A program made the translations under genes and the position numbers. DNA of 64,000 nucleotides from Hydra vulgaris. Its lineage: Eukaryota; Cnidaria; Hydrozoa; Anthoathecata; Hydridae. Location of the stretch: positions 36,246,001 through 36,310,000 of the forward strand of contig NC_088924.1 of assembly GCF_038396675.1 (NCBI RefSeq), read 5' to 3'. Within the stretch, counting starts at the first letter, position 1; each line of letters opens with the position of its first letter. This document shows, piece by piece, positions 1 through 12,275 of this stretch. Below the pieces are notes generated by a model that saw only the letters and a program-made list of their open reading frames with translations, was not told the DNA's origin and did no database searches.

Positions 1-287
1 TGTTGTTAAAAGTTCTGTGTTGAAAGTTAAACGTTACTTTGTTTTTGATAGGTTTAAAGTTGTTTGAAAGTTATTTTGGAAGTTGTTGCAGTGTTGCTCG
101 ACCTATTTCTTTAAAGTTTGGAAACTTGAAAGATTTGGAAATTGAAAGTTATCTTTTTATTTTTTTTTTAAAGTTGCTTTTAAAGTTTGTAAAAGTGAAA
201 GTTGCTTTTAAAGTTGTTGCCACATTTGAAAGGTGATTTGAAATTTTGATTCGAAGGTGAGTTTTTCTTGTTTTTAATTGTGCAAAG

Positions 288-1060
288 ATGGATTTATCAA
301 TGAAAAATATTGAGAAACTAATAATATCTAAGCTTGAAGATCAGAAGCAAAATATTTTAAAAGAAACTGAAAAGCTAATAAAAAAAACAAGAAGAAACTT
401 TTGATAAACTTTTTGAATAATGAGTTCCAACATAAAAATAATATCAGACAGACTAGATAAACTTGAAAAAGAACTTAGTTTTAATAAATCCCGAATTAAA
501 ATACTAGAAAAAATACTAACGACATAAAAGATAGTATTAATTTCCAAGTGGAAAATATCAAAGAAATGCTTTCTCAACTTAATTTAAAGATCAATGAAGA
601 AACACAATGAGAATAGAAAAGAAAAAAAAAACTATAGATCTAGAAAACAGATCTCCTCGCAATAATTTAAGAGTTGATGGTGTTGCAGAACTGCCGTCTG
701 AAACGTGGGATGACTGTGGAATGTCTGAAACGTGGGATGAGCAGTTAAAAAGATCTTTAAAAACCAGCTTGGAGTTGCCGATGATATAATGGTTGAGCGA
801 GCCCGTCGAATAGGAAAAGTTAAAGACAACCTACCAATAACTGTAGTCTTCAAGCTCCTAAATTATAATGATAAATGCAAAATTTTAACATTTGTGAAAA
901 AACTTAAAGGCACTGGAATTTTTATCAATGAAGATTATGCGAAAGAAACCTTGGAACATCGTAAAAAATTGTGAGAAGTTAAAAGGCATCGTAAAGAGGG
1001 TAAGTATGTAGTAATCAAATTTAATAAAATTTTTGTTAAAAATATACATAAATAAAATAA
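288..1060 (+). pseudogene. LINE ORF1p relic (coiled coil and RNA-binding domain)
   Basis: Starts at the ATG at 288 with a Lys/Glu-rich helical stretch typical of the coiled coil of L1-type ORF1 proteins. It then passes through at least two frameshifts into the RNA-binding part: ERARRIGK near 800 and GTGIFINEDY near 910-940. The same motifs occur, in better shape, in the inner LINE ORF1 at 7587-7985. ORF1 proteins of this kind bind LINE RNA and form trimers. This copy cannot encode a full protein. Confidence 0.75.
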
Positions 1061-1103
1061 CGTAATCGCGGAAATAAAAGGAGATTTTATAACTCTCACT
1101 GGA

Positions 1104-2790
1104 ATGGCTGAAATTAGCGGTTTTAAACACCAAGCTTTTAATTTTTCAAAAAGGAAAACTTTAATAGACATAAATGTAGAGAAAGACCCTAATTATTGTC
1201 ATGATTTAAATAACTATTGTTTTTACTATTATCCTTGTGAAATAGAAGAATTTCTTTTTAATTCCAATAACAGCGAACAATATAAATTCCTTCATGTAAA
1301 TACCAGAAGCATAAGTCACTTGGAAAAGCTTCTTTACTTATTAGAAGAAGCTAAAAATGTTTTTAATATTATTTGTTTAATTGAAACTTGGAAAAGCACT
1401 TACGATTTAATTTAGAGCGAATTTTTATCTTTCCCATTTTGAGTTAATATCTCAAGAGTGGCATACAAATAAACGCGGTGGCGGAGTTTTATTAACGTTT
1501 TATTTGCGCATTACGTTATTATTTAGCTGCACATTACGTTAAGCTTGTCTGAGTGCGATAAAGAAATTTTAACTATTGAAATCTTAAGTATTGAAATCTT
1601 AAACAATGAATCTAAAAATGTTTTACTAAGCTGCTGTTATCGACCACCTGACGGTCTGAGCGAGAATCTGAGCACGTTTTTTGAACAAAATGTTATCAAA
1701 AAAGGCATTAAAAAAAAGAAAAAAAAAATTTATTATTGGCGATCTAAACGTGAATTTTTTTAACTACGAAAATGATTGTAAAATAAAATGTGACTGTAAA
1801 ATATTTCAAATAGGAGCAATTCCCCTAATTAATCGTCCAACTAGAGTATAAACAAACTCAGCAACTCTCGTTGATAGCAATATTACAACTGATGTATTCA
1901 ATAAAAATACAAAAAATGGTATATTGAAAGCAGATATATCTGATCATTTCCCACTATTTCTATCATGCAACTCAAATACTAAAATTAAAACCAAAACTAA
2001 TAATAAAATAAGTAAACGCATATTTAATATGAACAATATTGAACAATATTTAATATGAACAATATTAAACAGTTTAAAAAACAATTATCTCTGCTTCATT
2101 GGAAGCTTATAAATATCAATGACGACGCAAATAAAATTTATGAAAATTTTTTTTAAACATTCTATTCTGTCTATGATGCCAATTTTCCTATTTGTGAAAA
2201 AACAATAAATCAAAAAAGTCTAAATTCTCCTTGGATAACTAAGGTTTTTAAAAGATCATTCAAAAGCTATATTTAAATTATTTAAAATCAAAAACACCTC
2301 TAAATGAAAAATTATACAAAGATTACAAGTATCTATTTGAAAAAACTCGTAAAAGCATAAAAAAGAAGTACTACTCAAAATTAATTGAAAATGTTAAGAA
2401 CGACTCTAAACGCACTTGGAAAATATTAGGATAAATTGGTGGAAAGCAAAAAACTTGCTCAGGGGTCCTACTGCAGGTGATTAGAGTGGATTACAAAGAT
2501 GTTTTTAAACCTAGATTAATAGCTCATGAATTTAACAAATTCTTCATTGACATTGGTTCCAAACTAGCAAATAAATTTCCTAACACCCAAGTTGTGTTCA
2601 ATAACTTTTTAACACCAATGGATGATTGGATTTTCTCCAATGAAATATTTTCTGAGCTATCATTTGAGGAGTTTCAAGTGTCAATTAAATCTATTTAAAA
2701 AAAAACAAAGCCCCTGGAGCTGATGAAATAAATGGAAACATGAGAATGCTTTGAAAAATCAAAAAATATTCTCTTTAAAGTTTTTTCAAA
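1104..2790 (+). pseudogene. LINE ORF2 relic: AP endonuclease, linker and start of RT
   Basis: Fragments in several frames read as an exonuclease-endonuclease-phosphatase type domain: HVNTRSIS near 1290, ICLIETW near 1370, CCYRPPDG near 1635, a degraded GDLNVNFF near 1740 and a DISDHFPLFL block near 1935. A linker block follows (2477-2698), then the first RT motif KAPGADEING at about 2705-2740. The frame is lost at 2790 where hAT sequence begins. The enzyme would nick target DNA to prime reverse transcription. Many stops and frameshifts make this copy dead. Confidence 0.8.
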
Positions 2791-3977
2791 CCGAGACTTG
2801 GTTTTTTCAAACCGAGACTTGGTTTTTTCAAACCGAGACGAGACCGAGACGAGAAGTTAGTACTTCTCGTGAGACCGAGAACGAGACGAGACGAGAAATT
2901 TAACAATTTTTGAAAACAAATTTAATAAAATCCAAGTAAAAAAAAAATGTAAATATGGTTTTGACAAATAGACACAAATGTGTAAGTTGTGTCTGGATGA
3001 TCGGACGACATTTCCACCTGAGCTAAAAACTCTCTCTGATTTAGTTGAACTTGCTGGAATAACTAAAATTTGTCTAGCTAATGAAGAGAGTTCTGGCAAT
3101 GTATTTGAATGCAATTTTCACCAATCAAGAATCGGAAAGTCTTTTTTGGCATCAGGGAGACCTTTTTATATATAGGGAGACTTTTTTGGCATCAGGGAGA
3201 TATTTATACTGGCACATTTCGCTCAAAATAGGATTCAGTTCAGATGTTGGCTCTTGTGTTTCAAGTCTGACGTTTAACTTGCTTCAGTTTTGAATTAGGG
3301 AACAAATCTGCTGAAAGGACTCTGGCAACAGGTTGGCACTCAACATTATCCTTAATCTGTGAGGCTAACCATTCTTTTGTTGTTTGAAATTTTTTGAAGA
3401 GCTTCAAGTGAAGTCCCTATAAAGCAGGATTTAAGTAGTTTGCTGCAGCACTCAATAAGTTTCCAGTGTGACAAAGAGGAAATCTTTTCTCAATGCAGCT
3501 TTTCAAGTTTTTTACATACAAGACACCGTAGCCATTTTTTCCATCCGTCTCAATAAATTGATCAATTTTGTCATGGATTAAATAAAGAGAATCGGCGACA
3601 GTGTTAATTGTTGGAATAGACTCAGCCGACCACGTTTCTGTAGCTTCTTTAAGTGGTGCCAAAATTTCTACTGCTCCTTTGATTGATTTCCACTGTGATG
3701 CACTGATGGTCTTTGAAGAAAAAATATCTTCATTTGCACATAAGCTGATAATTTCACTCTTTAGATGTAGGACAGAAGCCATGCAATCCAGTTCACTATT
3801 CCATCTTGTGTCAACAGATTGGCGTAACTGTCTAAAATTGATTCCTTCAGCGTCTGATTCTGATTCAAGCAACTCAGCTGCAACTGTTGACTGGTGAGTT
3901 AAAGAAGCCAAATCTTTGCATGTTTGCAACGCATCATCCATTCCAGCAGTCATTCCAAATGAGTCTCGAACTGCACA

Positions 3978-6900
3978 TTTTTTTTTTTTTTTTCTATTTA
4001 TTTCGTCATTTTACACATTTTACAATGTTATCTATAAATTTAAACAAATATATATAATTACAAGCTGACTGGGGCAAGTAGAAGTCAAAATGACTTATCA
4101 TCAAGCCCCTTTGTGAAATACAAAAAAAAAAAAAAATACAATCAAATTTTACATTTTCCAATATTACATAAAAGAGTGAAATTATTAAGTTTAAAAAAAA
4201 AAATTGGTTAGAAATTTTAGAAGGTTAAAGAAGAACTTAAAGTTAAAAAAAGAACTTAAAGTTAAAAAAAGAAGAAATTTAAGATAAAGTTAAAATATGA
4301 AATAACAAATAAAAAATTACAAATCTGTACATATTCGTATACATATTAAAGACAATAAACAAACAAAAAAAAAATTTAATTCGCTTCATATGCATATACA
4401 TATTCAATACAATATTAAAATTAAATAAAGTACATAAAAAATTAAAAATACAAAACTATTTCGATTTTTTTTCAAAAAAATGAGAGAATGTACGTAATGT
4501 TTAAATTTAGTAAGTGTTTTTTATAGTTCTTTTAAATGTAGCAATAGATTTTATTTTTTTCATATTTTCGTCAAGAACCGAATTCCACAAGCGTGGTCCC
4601 CGGTATATAGTCGAGAAGTCAGATTTTTTGAGTGATGTTAGTGGGATGTAGTAATTACTCATTGAATGTCTTGTTTCATATTTATGATTAATTCGAGTGA
4701 AACTTTTAAAAAAATATTTTGGAATCATTTCATTTTGAAGTTTAAACATAAATAACAAGTTATAGTATATATTTAGTTTGTATACATTTAGAGCATTTAT
4801 TTCCTTGAGTAACGGCTCGGCACTTTCGTATCTACTTGCGCCCAAAACTAATCTACTTGCTTGCTTTTGTTTTGTATAAATAATTTTTAGGAAAGATAAA
4901 TGATTGTTTGCCCAGGCAATATTACAATAGTTAATATGACTATGTATAAATGAAAAGTATAAATTTTTTAAACATAAATTATTTAAAAGATGTTTTGTCT
5001 TGTACATAATCCCCAGGGTCTTTGAATCTTTGTTCTCGACTAGCTTTATTTGGCTTTTCCAATTTAAATTCTCATCGAAAATTATTTCTAGTATTTTCAT
5101 TGAAAAAACTCTTTTTATTTTAATATTGTTAATTGTTAGTTCAGGTAATTTGAGTGGAAGGTTCTCGGATTTAGATGACTTAGCAAACAAAATATATTTC
5201 GTTTTTTCAATATTTAATGTAAGTTTATTTGCTTCAAACCACTCATTAAGATATATTAATTCTGTGTTTACAATATAAAAAATATTTTTTAAATTTGAGT
5301 CAGAAAAGAAAACATTTGTGTCATCAGCAAAAATAATATAATTAAGTATTTTTGAAGACAAATAAATATCATTAATATAAATTAAAAACAGCAGGGGTCC
5401 AAGTATTGATCCTTGGGGAACTCCGCAATTTATTGATTCAAATGGGGAACATGATAAGTCATATGGTACTCCTTGTTTACGATTTTGTAAATAACATTGC
5501 AGCCACTTTAAATTGGAGTGAACTACTCCATAATTGTGTAGTTTATAAATTAGAATCTTGTGGCTGACAGTATCAAATGCTTTTGATAGATCTAGAAAAA
5601 TTCCGAGTGTGTAACTGTCGTTATCAAAACCATTTAAAATTTGGTTGGCAAGATCAATTACTGCATTTTCCGTGGAATGGTTGTTGCGAAATCCAAACTG
5701 TTTATGATAAAGAATGTTGTTTTTTTCAAGATAATTGTACAGTCTGTTGTGCATAATACGCTCTAGTATTTTGGAAAAACAAGAAAGTATGGAAATTGGT
5801 CTGTAGTTAGATTTTATTGAGTCATCACCGCCTTTGTATATCGGAACTATTTTTGCTAATTTTAGTTGGTCAGGAAAAATGCCGTTTTTTAGGGAAAGAT
5901 TAAAAATTTTAAAAAGAGGTTTCTTTATAATATCTGAGACCGCTTTTACAACATCAGGGTTAACTTCATCCAGACCCGCACTTTTATTTGTTTTCAGCAT
6001 ACTAATTGCTAGTCGAAGTTCATCAATTAAAAGTCCGACTCCTCCATGAAGGAATCAGATTTTTTCAAAAAAAATTTAAATGATTTTTTTCCCTCAGGAA
6101 TTGCACCGGCAAGCTCTTTTCCTATATTTATAAAAAAGCTATTAAATGTTTCAGCAATTTCTTTATTAACAAAAGCATCTCCTCTATTATCATCTCCTTG
6201 CAATCTTTTTGGAAGATTATCACTTTTCACAATTCCCACTCCTGTTATTTCTTTAATTACATTCCATGTTTTCCTTGCATTTCCAAATGTTTTATTAAGT
6301 AACGAAGAGTAGTAATTTTTTTTGGATTGCTTTTTTAATTTTTCAAAAGAATTTTTATATTTATTGTATTTGATTTCATTTTTGTAGTTCTTTTTTTTTT
6401 TAAATTTTTGGTAAAGTTTTTGTTTCCTTTTTGACAACTTAATGAGTCCTCTCGTCATCCACGGACTTAACAAATTTTTAGAATTAACAATTTTTTTTAT
6501 TTTTGGAAAGGCCTTTTCGTATTGTCTTGTAAACATGCGAATAAAAAAATTGTAGCCATCATTAACGTCATTGGAATCAGTTAAAAGTTCCCAGTTTACT
6601 TCATGTAAGAGATCACGAAACGTGGCGATTGATTCATTATTTATTTTCCTTACGTATACCGTTTTTGTTTTTATTTTATTCTCAAGGGTTGCAGAATTTA
6701 TTATCAGAAAAACTGGAAAGTGATCAGTTAAATCTGTTTTAATAATACCACTTTGGATTTTAGTCCTTGTGTAATTATTAGTAATAATATTATCGATAAT
6801 AGATGCAGTTGTTTTAGTCACACGTGTTGGCTTATTAATCATGGGAAAAACGCTGTATTGCAAAAGTGTATTTATAAAATTCACGACTTGGTTATTAGCT

Positions 6901-7985
6901 TTATTATTCAATAAATTCAAATTAAAATCACCTAATAAGTACACATTTTTTTTAATAAGCTTTGGTAGCAAATAGTTTAAGTGGTTTTCAAATTGATTGT
7001 AATTACCGTTTGGCGGTCTATATATTGAAGTTATAAATGTATTTTTATTTGTTTTATTAATTATTTCAATAGTTAATGACTCACAATTAGCGTCATTTAC
7101 TTTGAGGTTTTCAACATGTTTAAAAACCAATGAGTTTAGGACGAAAATAGATACGCCCCCGCCATTGCCGTTTTCTCTCGGTTGATGAATAGGTTTATAC
7201 CCTGATAATTGAAAGTTAGAATTTATCGCGTCTCGATGACACCAAGTTTCTGTCAGACAGATAATACTAAACTTGTTACTTATATTATTTAACATCAATT
7301 TTAAATTTTCAAAGTTTTTATTTATGCTTCTGATGTTTATATGTAATAATGAAAAATAAGATGATGAAGAATTAAGAACATGTTTAACATCGTCAACATT
7401 GTAATAAGTCGTATCTACTGAAATTTCGTCAAAAAAGTTCATGTTTTTATCATCGTCATTAATTCGGTTTAGTGCGTTTTTCCTTTCTGATATGTCAAAA
7501 ACATTAAAACTGTTGGCTTCCGTCATTTTAACAATAAAAACTAAGAATATTATTTAAGATATAAAAATATAATAAATAAATATACTTTAAGCATTCTTAT
7601 GTGATTTTTTAAAATCTTTAACTACTAATTTATCATAAATAACAACAGAATATTTACCGTTGTTCCTGTGAGTTCGCATTTCTTCAAAGAGATTTTTCCG
7701 TATGGTTAGGGTATCCAAGGAGTAGTCCTCATTTATAAATATTCCTGTTCCTTTTAACTTTTTTGAATTCTTTAATATGCTAATTTTATCTTTATAGTTC
7801 AGGAGTTTTATCACGATTGATCTTGGTTTGCTTAGCCCAGTTTTTCCGGTTCTACGTGCCCTTTCAATAACTACGCCACTTACATTTAGATTGTTTTCAA
7901 AGATATTAAGAACTTTTTCTTCAGATACATTCCAACTTTCATTTTCACTTTCTGCTATTCCTTCGACATTGCAAAATATGATTGT
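3978..7985 (-). mobile_element. Inner LINE, 5'-truncated but nearly intact, with 6-bp target duplication
   Basis: Minus-strand non-LTR retrotransposon inserted in the hAT transposase gene. The 3' poly(A) appears as a T run starting at 3978. The hexamer TGCACA flanks both ends (3972-3977 and 7986-7991), a likely target-site duplication. The 5' end is truncated inside ORF1. ORF2 is about 1,000 codons with one visible frameshift. It is the youngest and best-preserved element of this nest. Confidence 0.85.
4507..7526 (-). pseudogene. LINE ORF2 polyprotein (AP endonuclease + reverse transcriptase), one frameshift
   Basis: Starts MTEANSFNVFD at 7526. Endonuclease motifs in order: HINIRSINKN, ICLTETW, YRPPNG, LLGDFNLNLL, TRVTKTTASIIDNI and TDLTDHFPVF. 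The linker is rich in Lys. The frame stops at 6027; coding continues in another frame, with RT motifs NKSAGLDEVNPDVV, NYRPISILS, KQFGFRNNHST, FLDLSKAFDTV, CGVPQGSILGPLLF and the catalytic FADD at about 5319-5330. The C-terminal region ends at 4507 (YRGPRLWNSV near the end). Total length is about 1,000 codons, full-length for this type. The break near 6030-6055 looks like a single-base indel. Sequencing error is possible. Confidence 0.88.
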
Positions 7986-7990
7986 TGCAC
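7587..7990 (-). pseudogene. LINE ORF1p, 5'-truncated, fused to hAT codons
   Basis: About 134 codons of an ORF1 RNA-binding domain: IIFCNVEGIAES, IERARRTGKTG, KLKGTGIFINEDYS, ending in KSHKNA. The open frame extends upstream to 8027, but those first residues are hAT sequence read in frame through the insertion junction, so this is a chance fusion and not a real start. The true N-terminal coiled coil is missing because the LINE is 5'-truncated. The stop at 7587 lies 60 bp before the ORF2 start. Confidence 0.75.
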
Positions 7991-9147
7991 AAGTATTGGT
8001 CAAGGCGCTTTGACAATTTGACTGCAAGTTTCATGTTTCTTGCCTGGTCGTTCACGCAGTACATTGGCAAATCAGCAGGCAAATTGAGTTCTTCTAAGAA
8101 AGAATCCAGCTTTCTTTCAATTAAGATACCTGTGTGTCTGCCTGGGAACTGTTGGACATCGGGCGTCCAGTGATGTAGTCTCCAATTTTCGTCAATAGCA
8201 TGAATAGTCCAAGAGATGTAGTTGTCCTGAGCTCAAGAAGTCCAAAGGTCAGAAGTAAATGCAGCACTTTTTAGATTTGACGTAATCTCCGTTATTATGC
8301 TCTTCATTCCAGCTTGAACTTCTCTTGACCGAATTGAAAGCTTTCTTGAATATGTTGTTCTGTGATGAAGGCTCAGTTTAGGGTTTGCAATGTCAAACAA
8401 TTTCTTGAAACCTCTTCCTTCGACTGCTGAAAAGAATGCCAGATCGGTGCAAAAGTAATCCAGCATTGCAGAGTCAAACTGTTTTTGAATGGAATTGTCT
8501 TTGTCATATTTGGACTTTGTTTCAAGCATTTCGACCATGGTTCGTTGTTTCTTCTTAGGAGGAGGAAGAAGAGAGTCGTCAGTTTTTTCAGAATTCTCAA
8601 CGTAATCTTGGCTGTGTTTTTTTTCGTGGTGACGATGAAGTCTGCTAGTGTTTCCATCTTTTGTTTTCAAAGACTTTTTGCACGACCTGCATTCAGCACT
8701 GTCACTTGTTTTTTGAAAATATCTCGGTATTTTGTTTTTTCTTGGTGACATTTTTGATCGTTGAAATGAGGCAAGAATATTTCTTTTCAATATGAACAAT
8801 ATGTGTCAAGTTGAATTCCACTGGTAAACTAATGAAATTAAGTCGAAAGTGCACCATTTTATACAAAAAGTTTTTGTATTTAAAATCTAATTAAAAATAT
8901 TTAAAATCTAATTAAAATTTTTTAATTAGATTTAAAAAAAAAATCTAATTAAAATCACGGAGTCAAAATATTAATTAATTAAAAAAACAAATTATTAAGC
9001 ATTTTGTAAATTATAATAATTTTTAATTTGGAAAATAATATAATATTTAAGTCTCGTTCTACTTCTCGCAAGAATTTTCTATTTCTCGTTTCTCACGAGA
9101 AGTCCCATTTCTCACGAGAAACGAGAACGAGACGAGATCTCGCTCAT

Positions 9148-10265
9148 GGTTAAAAATCAGTTTGGTTTTAAAAAAATGGTTCTACTGAGCATCCAATCAT
9201 CTACTTTGTCCATGAAATCTCTAATTTTTTCAAAAATTTACAATTCACACTAGGTATTTTTTTAGATTTATCAAAAGCATTTAATACTGTAAATCATGGC
9301 ATTTTGATTCATAAACTTAAATATTATCGAGTGAATGACATAATTTTAAAATGGTTTAAAAGTTATTTAACAAACCATAAACAATTTGTTTCTTTTAATG
9401 ATTAAAAAAATGTTTCTTCTATTAAATTATATATAACTCTTCACTAATACGAATGAAGAACTAAAAAATATTTCTAGCTGGTTCAAATGCAATATTTAAT
9501 AATTAACAAATAATAATAAATAATTCAAAAATAATAATAAATAAAATAATAATAAATAATTAAAATAATTAAAATAATAATAAATAATTCAAACTTACCT
9601 TAAATATTAAAAACACAAAATACATTCTTTTTCATTCGATGACTAAAAAATGTTACTTACCCCCAGCTCTAACTGATACTTTTTTTGACCAAATTGAAAT
9701 AAAAAGATATTGCGTCACAAAATTTTTAGGTGTATTCCTTGATGAGAATATCACATGGAAGCAACATATTAATTATGTTGGTACTAAAGTTACCAAAAAT
9801 ATTAGAATTCTTTATAAGGCCAGAATCTATATAGGTAAAAAAGTTTCATCCCAACTTTGTTATGCCTTCATTCATAGCTATATGAATTATGAAAATATTG
9901 CTTGGGCAAGCTCTGAAAAAAGTAAGTTACAATCTCTCTATCGTCGTCAATACGTGTAGTTAATTTTGCTTAATAATTTCAATATTGAATAGTTTGTATA
10001 TATATGTAAAAATAATCTTTCTCCTGCCGTTTTTAATGATTTAAATACCTTGAAACTTACCAATAAATACTCTCTAAGAAATACCAACCTTCTATATAAG
10101 CCTTTTTGTCGAACAAACTTTAACCAATTTTGTATTGATTATCGTGCACCCCATTTTTGGAATAAAATTGTTTTGCCTAATTTTAATTTCGATCTACCTA
10201 CTTCTTTGCATCTTTTTAAAATTAAACTGAAAAATCTTTTACTCTTCCATATTATCAAAGTTTGA
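9148..10265 (+). pseudogene. 3' half of outer LINE reverse transcriptase
   Basis: Resumes at NQFGFKK (9151) right after the hAT end, then TLGIFLDLSKAFNTVNH (near 9245-9300) and LKWFKSYLTNHKQ. It reaches the C-terminal domain in open stretches 9639-9959 (KFLGVFLDENITWKQHINYV) and 10050-10265 (YRAPHFWNKIV, ending KNLLLFHIIKV). The GVPQGS and FADD blocks are deleted or lost around 9400-9470, where AT-rich simple sequence stands instead. This copy is therefore doubly disabled. Confidence 0.82.
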
Positions 10266-10312
10266 CAATAATATTCAAATTATGGAAATATTTATCAAAC
10301 TCTATTACCTAT

Positions 10313-10405
10313 ACTACAAAGTGATATGTGTATGCATGTTTTAATATGTTGTACTTACTACAAAGTGATATGTGTATGTATATTTTAATATGTTGTACTT
10401 ATAGT
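10313..10405. repeat. 44-bp tandem duplication in LINE 3' UTR
   Basis: Two copies of a unit containing GTGATATGTGTATG and TTTTAATATGTTGTACTTA, offset by 44 bp (10321 and 10365). Confidence 0.7.
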
Positions 10406-10602
10406 ATTTTTTATTGCAATATTTTTTTTACACTAGTATAAGGTTCTTACGATACTGATCTTCTTTCAGATACCTAGTTTTTCAAATGTTAGTTGCATTT
10501 GCTTACTTTATAAATTGTATTAATTTTTATCTACTCTCATTATATTGTAAAAACAAACTAACAAATGCAAACTGAAATGGTTAAAAAGAGAAAAAAAAAA
10601 TG

Positions 10603-11284
10603 CACTTAGACACTGCTCTTCAGCTCTCAAAAGAATCATTTACTTTTTTCGTTGTATAATACTTATTTTTTGAGTCTTGTTAAGTGTTGTAACATTTGTA
10701 TACGTTTTAGAAGGAGTTGATAATGAAGTGGTTAAATTTTAAAGTTAATTAATCGTTGGAGTTTTATGCTAAATGATTTTAAGTGATAATGATGTAGGTT
10801 GGAATGTGGATGATGAAGTAGGCTTTAATGAAGATAATAAAACAGACATGATATATCAAACACTTTTATGTCTAAATTTACACATAGCGCTTGCATTATT
10901 TATAAAGGTTCCATATGATTTTTGTGACTTTCAGTTAAAATGCTCCGAAATTAAACGCTCTTTGTAAATTTATCCCAGCTGCCATCAAGGAAAGAAAAAA
11001 AAAAATAGTGCGAAGAGCCCAACTCGACAAAATCTTCTACACTTCAGTTGATACATTTGGTACAAAAGACAAATATTTTGTTTTTTGACAACTTTTTTGC
11101 TTTAACTAGCAAATTTTAAGTGTTAAAAAGATGGCGAACTTTATTTTTTTTTTTAAATCTTTTTTTAAATCTTTGCAAATATTTTCGCTTTAATTTGAAA
11201 GCAATAATACAACCGTTTCACCAGGTTCAACCGACTCAGTGTTCAGTTCACCAAAATTAAATTTTTATATCACAATTTACAAAG
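10603..11284. other. AT-rich spacer, no supported gene
   Basis: A 64-codon open frame at 10773-10967 (+) has no recognisable motif. No repeats of note. Confidence 0.5.
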
Positions 11285-11415
11285 TTTCCGACTTCATTTC
11301 GACAACGTATCATTCAATTTCGACATTGTATTAGTACATTTTGACAATGTGTTCATTCAATTTCGGTACCGTTGCATTTGATTTCGACTGTTTCGCATTC
11401 AATTTCAACAGCGCT
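11285..11415. repeat. Degenerate ~21-bp tandem repeat
   Basis: About six imperfect units around CATTCAATTTCGACA, spaced 20-24 bp. It stands out from its surroundings by regular CG-containing words. Confidence 0.5.
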
Positions 11416-11689
11416 AAGAATACCTTAAATAATATAGAAATAAAACAGTTAGATTCTTTCTAAATTCATTCAGATAACATAATTTTTTAGTTTATATATT
11501 TATCATATATAAAATGTTGTAATTGCAAAGACTCGCCTAATAAAAATTAAAAAAATACTAAATAAGTTTATTCTTCAATAATTGGTTCACTTTTTAAACA
11601 CGGAATTATATACCTAAGCACGTGCCCAAAATAACTAGTACAGTTTGTGCTAGTAATATTCAATGCCTCGTTTTGCTTATATTCACGTA

Positions 11690-12275
11690 GTACCTCTTTA
11701 GTTCAAGACGAACATCTTTAATAAACTGTTTTTATTCAGGAAACATATTTTCAATAGGATTTAAAAAGGGAGATTATTGAGGCAAAAAAATCAAAGAAAG
11801 CTCAGCGCATACGATTTCATCATGAACAACAGCAGCCTTATGAAAACAAATATTGTCTAAAATTACTAATTGTGCTAATACTAGAATAATAAAATTAAAA
11901 AAGTTTTCTGTATTAAATGCTCTCGTTTGTGCTTCATACTCAAAATTCCGTTTTTGTTCATTGCACAACAGGCGGAAATATTTCTTGACCGTATATTGGT
12001 CACTGTTTGTCTGGCTCTCTTTCCAGCTAAAGAACGTCCTCTTCTAATTCGCATTGAAAGACTAAATCCTACTTCATCAATAAAGTATATTTTATTGTCA
12101 TTCATAGAAGACAAAATGCTCATGAATCTTTCTGCATAAGTAGCTTTTTCATTAATAATGTCTTCAGAATTTTTTCTCTCTGGAATATTGTGAACACGTT
12201 TAAAATTAAATTAAAACTATCAATGCATCTTGCAATAGTAGACTAACTAACTGAAATTGATTTCCCAATAAGAAA
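11690..12275 (-). pseudogene. IS630/Tc1-superfamily (DDE_3) transposase relic
   Basis: Minus-strand fragments in order: an HTH-like block GKSISVS-STIARCID near 12240, ERFMSILSSM near 12115, the first catalytic block IYFIDEVGFSLSMR near 12080, RAFNTENFFNF near 11910, the second block VILDNICFHKA near 11850, and LSLIFLPQ followed by a stop in place of Tyr and then SPFLNPIENMF near 11750. This is the D...D...E layout of DDE_3 endonucleases. Several frameshifts; inactive. No clear terminal inverted repeats were found. Confidence 0.68.

Larger units (their letters stand above)
2857..8751 (-). pseudogene. hAT transposase relic (BED finger to C-terminal dimerisation domain), split by a LINE
   Basis: Reading on the minus strand from the ATG at 8751, the start is MSPRKNKIPRYFQK, followed by a BED zinc finger (CRSCKKS ... 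HRHHEKKH, near 8620-8700). The hAT catalytic region runs down to about 7992 with an in-frame TGA near 8240. After the LINE, coding resumes at 3953 (AVRDSFGMTAGMDD) to about 3300. The C-terminal hAT dimerisation motif is at 2900-3100 (LARQILVIPASSTKSERVFS). Known family role: cut-and-paste transposition in the nucleus. Stops, frameshifts and the LINE insertion make it inactive. Confidence 0.85.
2791..9147 (-). mobile_element. hAT DNA transposon inserted in the outer LINE
   Basis: The termini are inverted CGAGA-rich repeats. The left end (about 2795-2905) and the reverse complement of the right end (about 9050-9147) share ACTTCTCGTGAGA followed by CGAGAA blocks. At the left edge a 21-bp unit CGAGACTTGGTTTTTTCAAAC is repeated. 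The transposase lies on the minus strand. About 70 codons of the outer LINE RT are missing between the two LINE halves, so the 8-bp target duplication expected for hAT cannot be seen. A LINE occupies 3978-7985 inside it. Confidence 0.75.
1..10602 (+). mobile_element. Outer APE-type LINE, degraded and split by a hAT insertion
   Basis: Old non-LTR retrotransposon of the CR1/L2/Jockey group (AP endonuclease plus reverse transcriptase). Positions 1-287 are a 5' leader rich in AAAGTTG repeats. ORF1 relics lie at 288-974, endonuclease and linker at 1104-2790, and the rest of the reverse transcriptase at 9148-10265. An A-rich tail ends near 10602. All reading frames carry several stops and frameshifts. 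A hAT element with another LINE inside it occupies about 2791-9147. The ORF1 and RT motifs match those of the inner LINE at 3978-7985, so both belong to related families. The 5' end may lie outside the window. Confidence 0.85.

Noticed and set aside
607..789. Short plus-strand frame with repeated ETWD words as a separate small gene
   Set aside because: It is part of the decayed ORF1 of the outer LINE; the same region in the inner LINE reads SENESWNVSEEKV.
7990..8027. N-terminus MQSNCQSALTNTCA of the inner LINE ORF1
   Set aside because: These codons are hAT transposase sequence upstream of the LINE junction at 7985/7986 and are joined by chance.
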